DNA of 64,000 bases from an uncultured bacterium (GTDB lineage: Bacteria > Cyanobacteriota > Vampirovibrionia > Gastranaerophilales > Gastranaerophilaceae): contig CASDPF010000001.1 in assembly GCA_949282215.1 (NCBI GenBank), forward strand, positions 62,001 to 126,000. Direction: 5' to 3'. The position numbers and the translations under genes are program-made. The notes below the pieces were generated by a model. It was not told the DNA's origin and ran no database searches. It saw nothing but the letters and a program-made list of their open reading frames with translations. Shown here in pieces: positions 16,124 to 24,992 of the stretch (positions are counted from its first letter, which is position 1; each line of letters opens with the position of its first letter).

Positions 16124-17836
16124 TTACATTCTTTCAGGTGCGGTTACAGCAAGAAGGTCGAGTGCATTGTTTAAGACTTTTTTCACTGCGATTACTAATG
16201 CAAGTCTTGCTTTCATCATTTCTTTGTCATCGGATATAACACGATTTGCATTGTAGAATGAATGGAATTCTGCAGCTAATTCTTGTACATATCTGCATAT
16301 TGTATAAACTTGTCTTGTTTCAGCTGATGTCTTAATCATTGATTTGTACTCTTCAAGTTTAAGTATTAACTTTTTAGCAGTTTCGAGTGTCGGAAGAATT
16401 GTTTCTGCCGTGTAGTTGTTAATTAGTTCTTCTAATTCTGCTTTTGCAAGTGGAGCTGGCGTTTTTTCTCCGGTTTCTGTATTAAATTTTTCTTCTGTGG
16501 CGTTTCTTAATATTGAACAGGCTCTTGCATGTGCGTATTGAACATAGAATACAGGGTTTTCGTCACTGTTTGTTTTTGCAAGTTCAATATCAAAATCAAG
16601 AGTTGTATCAATGTTTCTCATTGACATCCAAAATCTTGTAGCATCAACTCCGACTTCATCAATCAGGTCTTCCAGTGTAACCATATTTTTACGTTTGCCC
16701 ATACGAACTTCATTGCCGTTGATAACAAGGTTTACTAACTGACCTAATAAAACTTCTAGTTTATTAGGATCATATCCGAGAGCTTCTATTGAAGCTTTTA
16801 CTCTTGCAACATATCCGTGGTGGTCTGCACCCCAGATATTTATTAATCTGTCATAGCCTCTTTCTAATTTATCAATATGGTATGCAATATCAGCGGTCAA
16901 ATATGTATTAGAGCCGTCAGCTTTTTTTATTACTCTGTCTTGATCATCGCCGTAGTCGGATGATTTGAACCAGTCTGCACCATCTTTTTGATAGATTTTT
17001 CCGCTGTCTTTTAGTTTTTGAACACATTTTTCAACTTTTCCGGAGTTATGCAGGGATAATTCTGAATAAAAATTATCAAAGTGTACTCTGAAGTTATCAA
17101 GAAGTGCTTTTTGGAGATCTTCCATTTCTTTTTTTGCAAAATCACTTAGTTCTTTTACGTCCTCTGGCAAGCCTTTATGTGTTTCAAGATATTTTTTTGC
17201 AACAGGAATTAAGTAATCTCCAGGGTAATAATTTTTTCTTTCAATTTCGTCTGTAGGAAAATCTACATCTTCACCTAGTTCTTGTCTTATTCTTATTGCA
17301 AGAGAGTTGCCGAGTTTATTGATTTGTGAGCCTGCATCATTGATGTAAAATTCTTGATAGACTTCGTGTCCGTAAAATTTTAAAAGATTTGCTAATACAG
17401 AACCCATAGCTGCCCATCTGCCGTGACCGATGTGGAAAGGACCAGTCGGGTTGGCTGAAATGTATTCAAGTAAAATCTTTTCTGTTTTTACATTTTCAGG
17501 TTTGCCGTAGTTTTTGTCTTTTTCAAAAATTTCTTTTACTGAATTCACAAGGATTTTTTTACCTGTTTTAAAATTTATAAATCCTGCAACTACAGTATAT
17601 TCATTATCATCTTTATTAATATATTCAAGAATAGTATTCGCAATCATCGGTGGTGCCATTTTGGCATATCTTGCAAGAGAGGAAACATTTATTGCAAAGT
17701 CTCCAAAATCTGCATTTTTAGGACGTTCAGTAGAAAGAGTCCCTCTTTTATATTCTTTCATTTCTCCAAGTTTATTATCTTTTATAGCTTTTTCAATAGC
17801 TGTTTCAATTTCATTTAAAAAATAATCTTTAATCAT
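16124..17836 (-). CDS. argS: Arginyl-tRNA synthetase
   Basis: This class I synthetase charges tRNA-Arg. The 570-residue protein has an N-terminal Add1 domain, then SANPTGPFHIGHGRWAA with HIGH at residues 135-138. The KMSKS-like loop reads MGKRKNMV. The C-terminal DALR anticodon domain ends LLAVTAPERM. The start at 17836 (MIKDYFLNEI) is preferred because AGGAGA lies upstream; a longer frame from 17857 adds 7 residues. Two tRNA-Arg genes lie about 5-6 kb downstream, probably by coincidence. Confidence 0.97.
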   Translation of the reverse strand: MIKDYFLNEIETAIEKAIKDNKLGEMKEYKRGTLSTERPKNADFGDFAINVSSLARYAKMAPPMIANTILEYINKDDNEYTVVAGFINFKTGKKILVNSVKEIFEKDKNYGKPENVKTEKILLEYISANPTGPFHIGHGRWAAMGSVLANLLKFYGHEVYQEFYINDAGSQINKLGNSLAIRIRQELGEDVDFPTDEIERKNYYPGDYLIPVAKKYLETHKGLPEDVKELSDFAKKEMEDLQKALLDNFRVHFDNFYSELSLHNSGKVEKCVQKLKDSGKIYQKDGADWFKSSDYGDDQDRVIKKADGSNTYLTADIAYHIDKLERGYDRLINIWGADHHGYVARVKASIEALGYDPNKLEVLLGQLVNLVINGNEVRMGKRKNMVTLEDLIDEVGVDATRFWMSMRNIDTTLDFDIELAKTNSDENPVFYVQYAHARACSILRNATEEKFNTETGEKTPAPLAKAELEELINNYTAETILPTLETAKKLILKLEEYKSMIKTSAETRQVYTICRYVQELAAEFHSFYNANRVISDDKEMMKARLALVIAVKKVLNNALDLLAVTAPERM

Positions 17837-17883
17837 CTTTTTCTCTCCTGTAGTCATATAATATCATGAACAAGAGAGAATTT

Positions 17884-18654
17884 TTACCATGGATAATCTT
17901 CTTTCATTTTCCAGCCGTCATTTACTAGTTTTGCAGCACAGCATTGTCCGCCTTCAAATGCTTCTTTACTACAATCTTTATCAATATCTTCTAAGCTTTT
18001 TTCGTAGCAATGAGGCATTATCGTTTCTTTTTGAGCATTAAGAGAAAACACGAATGTATCTTTTCCCCAAGTGTTAGGTCCTTTAGGACCGTTTATGTCT
18101 ACTGTGATAGAGAATGAACCTCCGGTTTTTGCAATACATGTATATTGTGGATTTTCCGGAGTGCTTGTGTCTTTTTCGGTACATGTTGTGTTTGTGTATG
18201 GATAAAAGAAATAAATTATCCCATCAGCAGTAGCAAATACTGTCCTATTACCGTTTTGACCAAGTATGTCATTATTTTCCCAGCCTCCTGAACGTTTCGT
18301 ATAAATACTTTTATATCCGCAAGCTTTGTAATATGAATTGTTATATTCACCAGCAGTTGCACCTGTGCATATATTGGCTATCTTGTAGTATGGCCTGATA
18401 TATCTGTTGAAATAATTTATAGTTGTTGCATAATTTGGACTTTCATCTTTTCCTATCCAATTTTCAGGTGTACCGTTTTCTGCAATAGACATTTTTAAAT
18501 TTTGGTTCATTATTGAATATGCTTTTTGAACGGCTGTTATTGTTTGTTGTTTTTGTTGTTTTTGAATTAGTGTTGGCAGAGTGAGTGCGGCTACTATACC
18601 TATAATGCTTAATGTGATTAATACTTCTGACAGTGTAAAGCCAACTTTTTTCAT
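17884..18654 (-). CDS. Type IV/II prepilin-like protein
   Basis: The 256-residue protein has the leader MKKVG and FTLSEVLITLS, with Gly at -1 and a single hydrophobic helix. It has several Cys in the C-terminal domain, a SITVDINGPKGPNTWGKDTFVFS strand block and the ending CCAAKLVNDGWKMKEDYPW. The tail fits the GWK-DYP subgroup. GGGAGGAAAC precedes the start. It is divergent from the small HTH gene at 18790, and two TCGTTTACATT repeats lie in the shared 135-bp gap. Confidence 0.9.
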   Translation of the reverse strand: MKKVGFTLSEVLITLSIIGIVAALTLPTLIQKQQKQQTITAVQKAYSIMNQNLKMSIAENGTPENWIGKDESPNYATTINYFNRYIRPYYKIANICTGATAGEYNNSYYKACGYKSIYTKRSGGWENNDILGQNGNRTVFATADGIIYFFYPYTNTTCTEKDTSTPENPQYTCIAKTGGSFSITVDINGPKGPNTWGKDTFVFSLNAQKETIMPHCYEKSLEDIDKDCSKEAFEGGQCCAAKLVNDGWKMKEDYPW

Positions 18655-18727
18655 GTTTCCTCCCGTTTAATAAACAATCTCATATACATGTATATTATAT
18701 ACGTATTTATATAAAATACAATATAAA

Positions 18728-18758
18728 TCGTTTACATTAGCTTATTTTCGTTTACATT
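18728..18758. promoter_or_regulatory. Tandem 11-bp operator-like repeats, 20-bp period
   Basis: TCGTTTACATT occurs at 18728-18738 and again at 18748-18758, exactly 20 bp apart. That puts the copies on the same DNA face about two turns apart. They lie between the divergent prepilin and HTH genes and are good candidates for binding sites of the HTH protein. Confidence 0.6.
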
Positions 18759-18789
18759 TCTTTATCTTATATATTAGAATTTATCTGTT

Positions 18790-19020
18790 ATGTCTCAAGG
18801 GTTAGATAAAGATTTTTTCAAAGATATCAGGTATGAAATCCGCTCTTATATGGTTGCAAGAGGACAAACCTATCAGTCAGTGGCTAAAAAATTAAATGAG
18901 CGTTTCGGATTAAAGTTTACGGCACAAAGTCTGAATAATAAATTAGCACGTGGTTCTTTACGTTATTATGATGCTAAGCTTATTGCAGAAGTTTTGGATT
19001 ATAAAATTAAATGGGAGTGA
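18790..19020 (+). CDS. Small HTH regulator-like protein (DUF6471-like)
   Basis: The 76-residue protein reads GQTYQSVAKKLNERFG (helix-turn-helix-like), then SLNNKLARGSLRYYDAKLIAEVLDYKIKW. It is a paralogue in pattern of the gene at 8273-8509, and both are head to head with a prepilin. DNA binding is inferred from this pattern and from paired repeats upstream. It ends in TGA, showing that TGA is a stop in this genome. No clear Shine-Dalgarno precedes ATG 18790. Confidence 0.72.
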   Translation: MSQGLDKDFFKDIRYEIRSYMVARGQTYQSVAKKLNERFGLKFTAQSLNNKLARGSLRYYDAKLIAEVLDYKIKWE

Positions 19021-19053
19021 TACCATAATTTCTGTTTGTAATATAATAATCCT

Positions 19054-20421
19054 ATGATTAATATTGAGAACATAATCGAACGTCTACGCGAAATAATGGA
19101 TGATGAAACTATTGAGCAGCTAAAAGAAGAACTCAATGGGTATCACGTTGCGGATTTAGCTGATATATTTCAGGAGTTAAAACCTGAAGAAAGACTTCAG
19201 TGTTTTAAGTTGCTTGATATTGACAAAGCGGCAGATTTAATGGAATATTTGCCTGCTCAGACTCAGGTAGAGCTTTTAAGTGATATTGATGAGGAGTTAG
19301 CGTCTAAAATTTTAACGAGATTACCTCATGATGCTGCGGCTGACGTTCTTGGAGATATGGAAGAAGATGAAAGTGAAACTTACCTTGATAAGCTTCCTCA
19401 TAAATTCTCCGAAGAAGTAAGGGAGTTGCTTACTTATAATGAGGATACAGCAGGTGGTATTATGAATCCTGTTGTTTTAACTGTAAACTCGGATATGAGT
19501 GTTCAGGATGTCTTGAACCATATCAGGATTAAGGCTGAACAGGATAATATGGAACTTTATTATGTGTATGTTACAGATAAGCAAAATCACCTTATGGGTG
19601 TTGTATCCTTGCGTAAACTGTTAACTTCTCCTATTAATCAAAAAGTAGAAGATATCATGATTTCGGATATCGTAAAATTACATGTTGATGATTATAGCGA
19701 TTATATAATTGATGAGTTTATGAAATATCAATACAATGCTCTCCCTGTAGTTGATTTATATAATCGTTTAAAGGGTATGATTACGTGGGATGATGTCCAT
19801 GATTTATTTGAAGAAGAAACTACAGAAGAAATCTACCAGTCATCAGGTATTTCGACTGAGGTTGTAGATGAAGATGAAATCCTTTCTGGAAATATCTTGA
19901 ATGCGATTAGAGCAAGAACTCCATGGCTTTTTATTACGTTGCTCGGTGAGTTTGTTGCGGTTAATGTTGCAAATTTCTATGGACATACTCTTGCAGCCTT
20001 GCCTATTATTGCTATATTTATGCCGCTTTTGGCAGGCTTAGGTGGTAATATCGGGACTCAAAGTATTACACTTATGGTAAGAGGTCTGTCTACAGGACAG
20101 GTTACATTGAGTTCGGCATTTCATCATATTTTAAGAGAAGCCTTTATCGGATTTTTAATCGGAGGGCTATTCGGTATCTTAGTTACTTTTGCAACTTGGG
20201 GATGGCAGCATAATGTTTTATTAGGTGTGGTTGTCGGGCTCGCTATGACAATAAATATGACTATGGCAACTGTTATTGGTACGTTTACGCCTTTTGCTTT
20301 GAAATCAATAAATGTAGACCCCGCTGTAGCTTCGGGACCTGTGATTGCAACAACTATTGATGTTGTCGGTCTTGCTGTGTATTTCACTCTCGTTTCTTTA
20401 TTTTTAGTTAGAGTGTTTTGA
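19054..20421 (+). CDS. mgtE: MgtE-type magnesium transporter
   Basis: The 455-residue protein has the full MgtE layout. An N-terminal superhelical domain (residues 1-130) is followed by two CBS domains (130-255) and a C-terminal block of five membrane helices. The membrane block contains PLLAGLGGNIGTQSITLMVRG and a conserved ASGPVIATTIDVVGL. The protein imports Mg2+ and gates it through the cytosolic domain. No Mg2+ riboswitch is visible upstream. It starts 33 nt after the HTH gene, so it may share that transcript. Confidence 0.96.
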   Translation: MINIENIIERLREIMDDETIEQLKEELNGYHVADLADIFQELKPEERLQCFKLLDIDKAADLMEYLPAQTQVELLSDIDEELASKILTRLPHDAAADVLGDMEEDESETYLDKLPHKFSEEVRELLTYNEDTAGGIMNPVVLTVNSDMSVQDVLNHIRIKAEQDNMELYYVYVTDKQNHLMGVVSLRKLLTSPINQKVEDIMISDIVKLHVDDYSDYIIDEFMKYQYNALPVVDLYNRLKGMITWDDVHDLFEEETTEEIYQSSGISTEVVDEDEILSGNILNAIRARTPWLFITLLGEFVAVNVANFYGHTLAALPIIAIFMPLLAGLGGNIGTQSITLMVRGLSTGQVTLSSAFHHILREAFIGFLIGGLFGILVTFATWGWQHNVLLGVVVGLAMTINMTMATVIGTFTPFALKSINVDPAVASGPVIATTIDVVGLAVYFTLVSLFLVRVF

Positions 20422-20504
20422 TAAAATACACAGTTTATTGTATGGCTTCAAAAAAGTTTTATATTAAAATGTTTAAATAAGATGACAGACAGAGGAAAAT
20501 AAAT

Positions 20505-21860
20505 ATGACAATTAACTCAAATGATGAATTAACGAAAGAACATAAAGCCGATGAAAATTCCAAACGAAATGATTATTTAAACAGGATGAAAAAACATCAG
20601 CAAGATCAAGAAGCTTTTATAAGAGCGGTTATTTTCATGTTTATTATTTTTATATGTGTTATTTGTGCCATATTTATTTTTGCGGGTAATGCTGAGTTTA
20701 TGAAAGAACAGTTCGGTGAAGATTCTTTTGTAACTAAAATATTTAATATTGTAAATAAAGATAATAGTAATAAAGAAAAAGCTGAATTTTCAATGCCTTT
20801 TGGACCAAAAAGGCAAAATATTTTACTTTTAGGTGTTGATGCGAGCAATAATGATAATGATTTGTGGACAGGAACAAGAACAGATACTATTATTCTTGTT
20901 AATATTGATCCAAAATCAAAATCGATTAATGCTATTTCAATTCCAAGAGATAGCAAAGTTTATTTGCCAGATAATCATGGAATTCAAAAAATTAATGCAG
21001 CTCATGCAATCGGTGGTGTCGGTATGACTATTAGAACCGTGGAAGATACTTTAGGTGTACATATCGATAGATATATTATGGTGCATGATAATGCGGTTAA
21101 GGCAATTGTTGAGGCTTTAGGCGGTGTAGATGTTTATGTTGAAAAGCCTATGAGATATCATGATTATTCCGGAAATCTCCATATTGACCTTACAAAAGGT
21201 GTACATAGACTTGATGCAAAGCAAGCTGTCGGATATTTAAGATTTAGACATGATGCTCTGGGGGATATTGGCAGAACTCACCGTCAACAATGGTTTTTAA
21301 GAGGGTTATTGGCTGAGTTGCAAAAACCTGAAACCATTACAAAAATCCCTGACATTATTAATGTCACCAAACAGTACGTGAAAACAAATATGTCTTTGTA
21401 TGAACTTTCTCAGTATGCAGCTTTGACTAAGCATATTGATATGGATAAAATTGAAATCGCAACTTTACCTGGTGCTCCAAATAAAAAAGGATATATCAGC
21501 TATTGGATTTTAGATCCTCAAAAATCCCAAGAAGTTGTAAACAGGCTTATTTATAGAGAAAAAATTCACCCTGAAGAAAATATGGTGCTAACGGCAGGTG
21601 TTATGTATTCTAGTCAGAATACTGATGAGGCTGAAGTTGTTAAAAATGAATTGACTGCTGCAGGGGTTAATGTTTCTTGTACGGGTCATATTGCTAAAAC
21701 ACATACTCAATTTATTGCTCATTCAAATATTGTTACAAACGAATATTTTAATTGGTTGAAGAAAAAGTCTCCTTCTATTACTGGTTATCAGTTTGTGTAT
21801 GAGCCTGTAAACTATTACTGCGGAGAAACTGATTTTACTGTTGTCGTTGCCGGTAAGTAG
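20505..21860 (+). CDS. LytR-CpsA-Psr (LCP) family ligase with LytR_C domain
   Basis: The protein has a cytosolic N-terminus, one membrane helix at residues 41-61, and an external LCP domain. That domain includes TRTDTIILVNIDP, ISIPRDSKVYLP and GRTHRQQWFL with conserved Arg and Asp. A LytR_C domain follows (about residues 360-451, starting ENMVLTAGVMYSS). LCP enzymes attach lipid-linked polymers to the cell wall. AGAGGAAA precedes the start. LemA lies downstream. Confidence 0.93.
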   Translation: MTINSNDELTKEHKADENSKRNDYLNRMKKHQQDQEAFIRAVIFMFIIFICVICAIFIFAGNAEFMKEQFGEDSFVTKIFNIVNKDNSNKEKAEFSMPFGPKRQNILLLGVDASNNDNDLWTGTRTDTIILVNIDPKSKSINAISIPRDSKVYLPDNHGIQKINAAHAIGGVGMTIRTVEDTLGVHIDRYIMVHDNAVKAIVEALGGVDVYVEKPMRYHDYSGNLHIDLTKGVHRLDAKQAVGYLRFRHDALGDIGRTHRQQWFLRGLLAELQKPETITKIPDIINVTKQYVKTNMSLYELSQYAALTKHIDMDKIEIATLPGAPNKKGYISYWILDPQKSQEVVNRLIYREKIHPEENMVLTAGVMYSSQNTDEAEVVKNELTAAGVNVSCTGHIAKTHTQFIAHSNIVTNEYFNWLKKKSPSITGYQFVYEPVNYYCGETDFTVVVAGK

Positions 21861-21969
21861 TTATCAGACCGGTTTAAGGATAGACAGTGCTTATGTAATA
21901 TGTTATAATTATATTTGAGGTTTTTTATATATGGAAAAGATATTTATTAATCTTAATGGAGGATTTTTA

Positions 21970-22536
21970 ATGACATTATCAATTATTGTATTACTTATTC
22001 TTTTGTATCTTGTATATTCTTTTTATGTATCATTAATTAAGAAGAAGAATAAGGCTAGAGAAGCATTTGCAGGTATTGATGTACAGTTGAAAAAAAGATA
22101 CGATTTAATACCTAATGTTCTTTTTATTGCAAATAAATTTATGGAACATGAAAGAGGTTTATTAGAGGATATTACAAGATTAAGAACTCAAGCAGTCCAA
22201 TTGCCTGCGGATTTGAGTAGTGCAGAAGAAAAATTAAAACTTGATAATATAATCAGTGGTAAAATGGGGCAGTTATTGGTGTCTGTTGAAAATTATCCTC
22301 AATTAAAATCCGATCAAACTATGATTACGGCAATGCAGACATATAATGAGCAAGAAGAGCATATTGCAGCTGCTAGAAGATTTTATAATGCTTCTGTTTT
22401 AGAATTGAATAATGCCGTGGAAATTTTCCCTGGTTCAATACTTGCATCAATGCTAAATATTAAGCAATTACCGTTCTTTGAGGTAGAAAATGAAATTGAA
22501 CGTAAATCAATTAATGCAGCTGATTATATGAAATAA
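21970..22536 (+). CDS. lemA: LemA family protein
   Basis: After a membrane helix (ATG 21970 start, TLSIIVLLILLYLVYSFYV) comes the family pattern REAFAGIDVQLKKRYDLIPNVLF, then long helices with YNEQEEHIAAARRFYN. LemA proteins are membrane-anchored helical bundles of unclear function. ATG 21970 is chosen because GGAGG (21958-21962) precedes it and the length then fits the family; ATG 21931 is an in-frame alternative adding 13 residues. A terminator follows. Confidence 0.92.
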   Translation: MTLSIIVLLILLYLVYSFYVSLIKKKNKAREAFAGIDVQLKKRYDLIPNVLFIANKFMEHERGLLEDITRLRTQAVQLPADLSSAEEKLKLDNIISGKMGQLLVSVENYPQLKSDQTMITAMQTYNEQEEHIAAARRFYNASVLELNNAVEIFPGSILASMLNIKQLPFFEVENEIERKSINAADYMK

Positions 22537-22544
22537 AAATTTTT

Positions 22545-22570
22545 AAGGCGGTTTTCAAAACCGCCTTATT
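22545..22570 (+). terminator. Terminator after lemA
   Basis: AAGGCGGTT pairs with AACCGCCTT around a small loop (22545-22567). It is followed by ATTTA, a weak T-run. Confidence 0.7.
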
Positions 22571-22592
22571 TATGCTAGTATAGTCATAGTTT

Positions 22593-22666
22593 GTGCCCGT
22601 AGCTCAGTTGAATAGAGTGTCGGTCTCCGAAGCCGAAGGTCACGGGTTTGACTCCCGTCGGGCACA
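22593..22666 (+). tRNA. tRNA-Arg (anticodon CCG)
   Basis: A full cloverleaf is visible. Acceptor GTGCCCG pairs with CGGGCAC, the D arm is GCTC/GAGT, the anticodon loop CTCCGAA gives CCG, and the T arm is ACGGG-TTTGACT-CCCGT. The discriminator is A. CCA is not encoded, so a CCA-adding enzyme is needed (see 62071). It reads CGG codons. Confidence 0.95.
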
Positions 22667-22686
22667 TTTTTTAGGAGGAGTGAGTT

Positions 22687-23721
22687 ATGAATTTGAAAAA
22701 TTTGCTATTTAACGTAAAAGGGGATTCTTATTGGAAAATTTTTACTATATTAGGTATTAAAATTAGAGTTTGTTACGGACGGTATTTTAATAAAAATTTC
22801 CCAAAACTTCTACCTGGATCCTGCGCTTTCTTTTTTAATACGTTGGTTTCAGCTTGGGGAAGTAATCCAAATACTGACTTTGAAAATGACTATAAAGCTT
22901 TAATTAAAAACCTTGATCCTGAAAGTGTTAAAACTGTGGATTTTGTTTTAGATTTTTATAGATGTAAGGATAAGAAAAGTATAAATTCTTTATTAAAAAA
23001 AATGAAATCTTTTAAAAAAATACATAAAAATTTTTACAGAATGTTTGAGTCTAAAATACTCAAACTGGATGAAAATTTGTATGTATATGATAAATATAAG
23101 TTACCTATAAATCATTTTGAATCAAGTGTTTTTTATCACAAACATTCTATTAATAAATTAAAATCTCTGGATAAAATAAGACAAAAGGATATTATAGATG
23201 TTGGTGGATTTATTGGAGATTCTGCATTGGTTTTCTCTGATTATACTGACCAAAAGATTTATTCTTTTGAACCTTCGAAAGAAAATTTTTCATTAATGAA
23301 AAAGACTATAGAATTGAATGGTTTAAATAATGTGATACCTGTTAATTTAGCATTGGGAAGAGAGGTAGATAGTGTATTGTACATTAATGGTAACGATTCT
23401 TCTGTGCGAACCTCGACGATTGTTTCTGAGAATTCAATTCATTCTACTACATTGGATAATTTTGTAGTACAAAATAATATAAAAGTCGGTTTAATTAAGG
23501 TGGATATAGAAGGATTTGAACAAGAATTTCTTAAAGGTGCTGAGCAGACCATTAATACCCAAAAACCGGTATTACTCTTAAGTATTTATCATAATCTTGA
23601 TGATTATTTGCATATAAAACCTTTAATTGAAAGCTGGAATCTGGGTTATACTTTTAGAATTATAAAACCGGCCGAGACATATTTTACAGAAACCTTGTTA
23701 GTAGCTGAAGTTGCGGATTGA
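22687..23721 (+). CDS. FkbM-type methyltransferase
   Basis: The 344-residue protein has the SAM-binding motif IIDVGGFIGDSALVF (Asp171), KIYSFEPSKENF, and the FkbM hallmark LIKVDIEGFEQEFLKGA. FkbM enzymes often methylate sugars of glycans or other small products. The N-terminal 150 residues are less typical. AGGAGGAG precedes the start. It sits alone between two tRNA-Arg genes. No integrase or flanking repeat was seen, so transfer is only a possibility. Confidence 0.9.
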   Translation: MNLKNLLFNVKGDSYWKIFTILGIKIRVCYGRYFNKNFPKLLPGSCAFFFNTLVSAWGSNPNTDFENDYKALIKNLDPESVKTVDFVLDFYRCKDKKSINSLLKKMKSFKKIHKNFYRMFESKILKLDENLYVYDKYKLPINHFESSVFYHKHSINKLKSLDKIRQKDIIDVGGFIGDSALVFSDYTDQKIYSFEPSKENFSLMKKTIELNGLNNVIPVNLALGREVDSVLYINGNDSSVRTSTIVSENSIHSTTLDNFVVQNNIKVGLIKVDIEGFEQEFLKGAEQTINTQKPVLLLSIYHNLDDYLHIKPLIESWNLGYTFRIIKPAETYFTETLLVAEVAD

Positions 23722-23812
23722 TTGATGTTTGACTATTAAAGATGCTGATGTTATTATGAAATCGGTTGACAGCCGGTTTGCAAAAACCTAGGGAAGTATT
23801 ACTTCCTGATTA

Positions 23813-23886
23813 GGCTTTGTAGCTCAGTAGGATAGAGCGACGGTTTCCTAAACCGGTGGTCGTGGGTTCGACTCCCACCAAGGCCA
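23813..23886 (+). tRNA. tRNA-Arg (anticodon CCT)
   Basis: The acceptor GGCTTTG pairs with CAAGGCC (one G-T pair), the D arm is GCTC/GAGC, the anticodon loop TTCCTAA gives CCT, and the T arm is GTGGG-TTCGACT-CCCAC. The base pair at the base of the anticodon stem is A-G. The discriminator is A. CCA is not encoded. It reads AGG codons. Confidence 0.93.
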
Positions 23887-23888
23887 AT

Positions 23889-23918
23889 AAAAAACGGATA
23901 TTTATTTATCCGTTTTTT
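23889..23918 (+). terminator. Terminator after tRNA-Arg(CCT)
   Basis: AAAAAACGGATA pairs with TATCCGTTTTTT over a short loop. It starts 3 nt after the tRNA and can serve both strands. Confidence 0.85.
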
Positions 23919-23976
23919 ATTATTTTAAATTTTTTTCAGTTTTGTTTATTTGATTATCCTAAATCCGTTTAAAGTG

Positions 23977-24870
23977 TTAACTTTTAAATTTATTTTGCAC
24001 TGTTTCTATGAAAATTTTGGATGCCGGAGAAAATACCTGATATTTTTTCCAAATTACTGCCCAACCTGTGCTAATTTCAGGTTTTATTGGCCGAAAGCAG
24101 AGGTTTGAAGTTCTTGAAGTGTTAGCAAGATTATTTAGTGTAAGCATGTAGCCAACGCCTTCTTCAACCATGATTGCTGCATTATAAAAAAGGGTATGTG
24201 TAGCAGCAATATTTAATTTATTTTTATTCTCATTAAACCACTTGAAAAATTCATTATCAGGTGTCGGTTTTCTAAAAGCTTTTCTTGATAGAATTAAAGG
24301 TAAAGTTTCTAAATCTTTTAATGTAATGGTATCTTTTTTTGCCAGAGCAGAATCCTTTCGCATTACAATTCCCCAAACATCTTTATCAGGCAAGCTTATT
24401 ACGTTATATTTTGATAAGTCTTCCGGATGCATAACGATTCCAAAATCAAGAAGTCCGTTATCAATTTTTTCAACAACATCTTCTAATATTCCGCTATATA
24501 TGTGGAAAATAATATTAGGATAAATTTTTTGAATTTCTTTTATTATGTCAGCTACACTTTTGAATGCATCGGTTTCCCCGCTGCCAATGTGAATTTCTCC
24601 TGCTATATTTTGTTTAAGGGAAGAAAATTCATTTTCTGTTTTTTCAACCATATCCAAAATTTCTTCAGCTCGTTTCCTTAAAATCATTCCTTCCGGTGTA
24701 AGTTTTATGCTGTGATTTGTTCGTATTAAAAGTTTTTGTCCTAATTCTCTTTCCAAATCTTGTAATTGTCTGGATAAAGTTGGCTGGGTAAGATGCAGGT
24801 AATTCGCTGCCCCTGTGATAGATCCTTCTCTTGCTACTGTTAAAAAGTATCTTAAAACTCTTATTTCCAT
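23977..24870 (-). CDS. LysR-family transcription regulator
   Basis: The 297-residue protein starts MEIRVLRYFLTVAREGSIT. A winged HTH follows (residues 1-60, QPTLSRQLQDLERELG), then a substrate-binding domain from residue 90. This start (24870) matches the family; a longer frame from 24951 would add 27 untypical residues. It is divergent from the CMD-cupin gene at 24993, the classical LysR arrangement, so it probably activates that operon. The inducer is unknown. Confidence 0.93.
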   Translation of the reverse strand: MEIRVLRYFLTVAREGSITGAANYLHLTQPTLSRQLQDLERELGQKLLIRTNHSIKLTPEGMILRKRAEEILDMVEKTENEFSSLKQNIAGEIHIGSGETDAFKSVADIIKEIQKIYPNIIFHIYSGILEDVVEKIDNGLLDFGIVMHPEDLSKYNVISLPDKDVWGIVMRKDSALAKKDTITLKDLETLPLILSRKAFRKPTPDNEFFKWFNENKNKLNIAATHTLFYNAAIMVEEGVGYMLTLNNLANTSRTSNLCFRPIKPEISTGWAVIWKKYQVFSPASKIFIETVQNKFKS

Positions 24871-24992
24871 AAACAAATAATATATAATTTTGCTATGCCT
24901 GTCAAGTATATCAAAGAATACAATATAAGTATTTGCTATTTTGCATAACATAGTAAATAATATAAATGGTAATATAAAGAATAGGATTATAA

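Noticed and set aside
22593-23886. Genomic island bounded by tRNA repeats
   Set aside because: The two tRNA 3' ends differ, and no integrase or att-like repeat is present.
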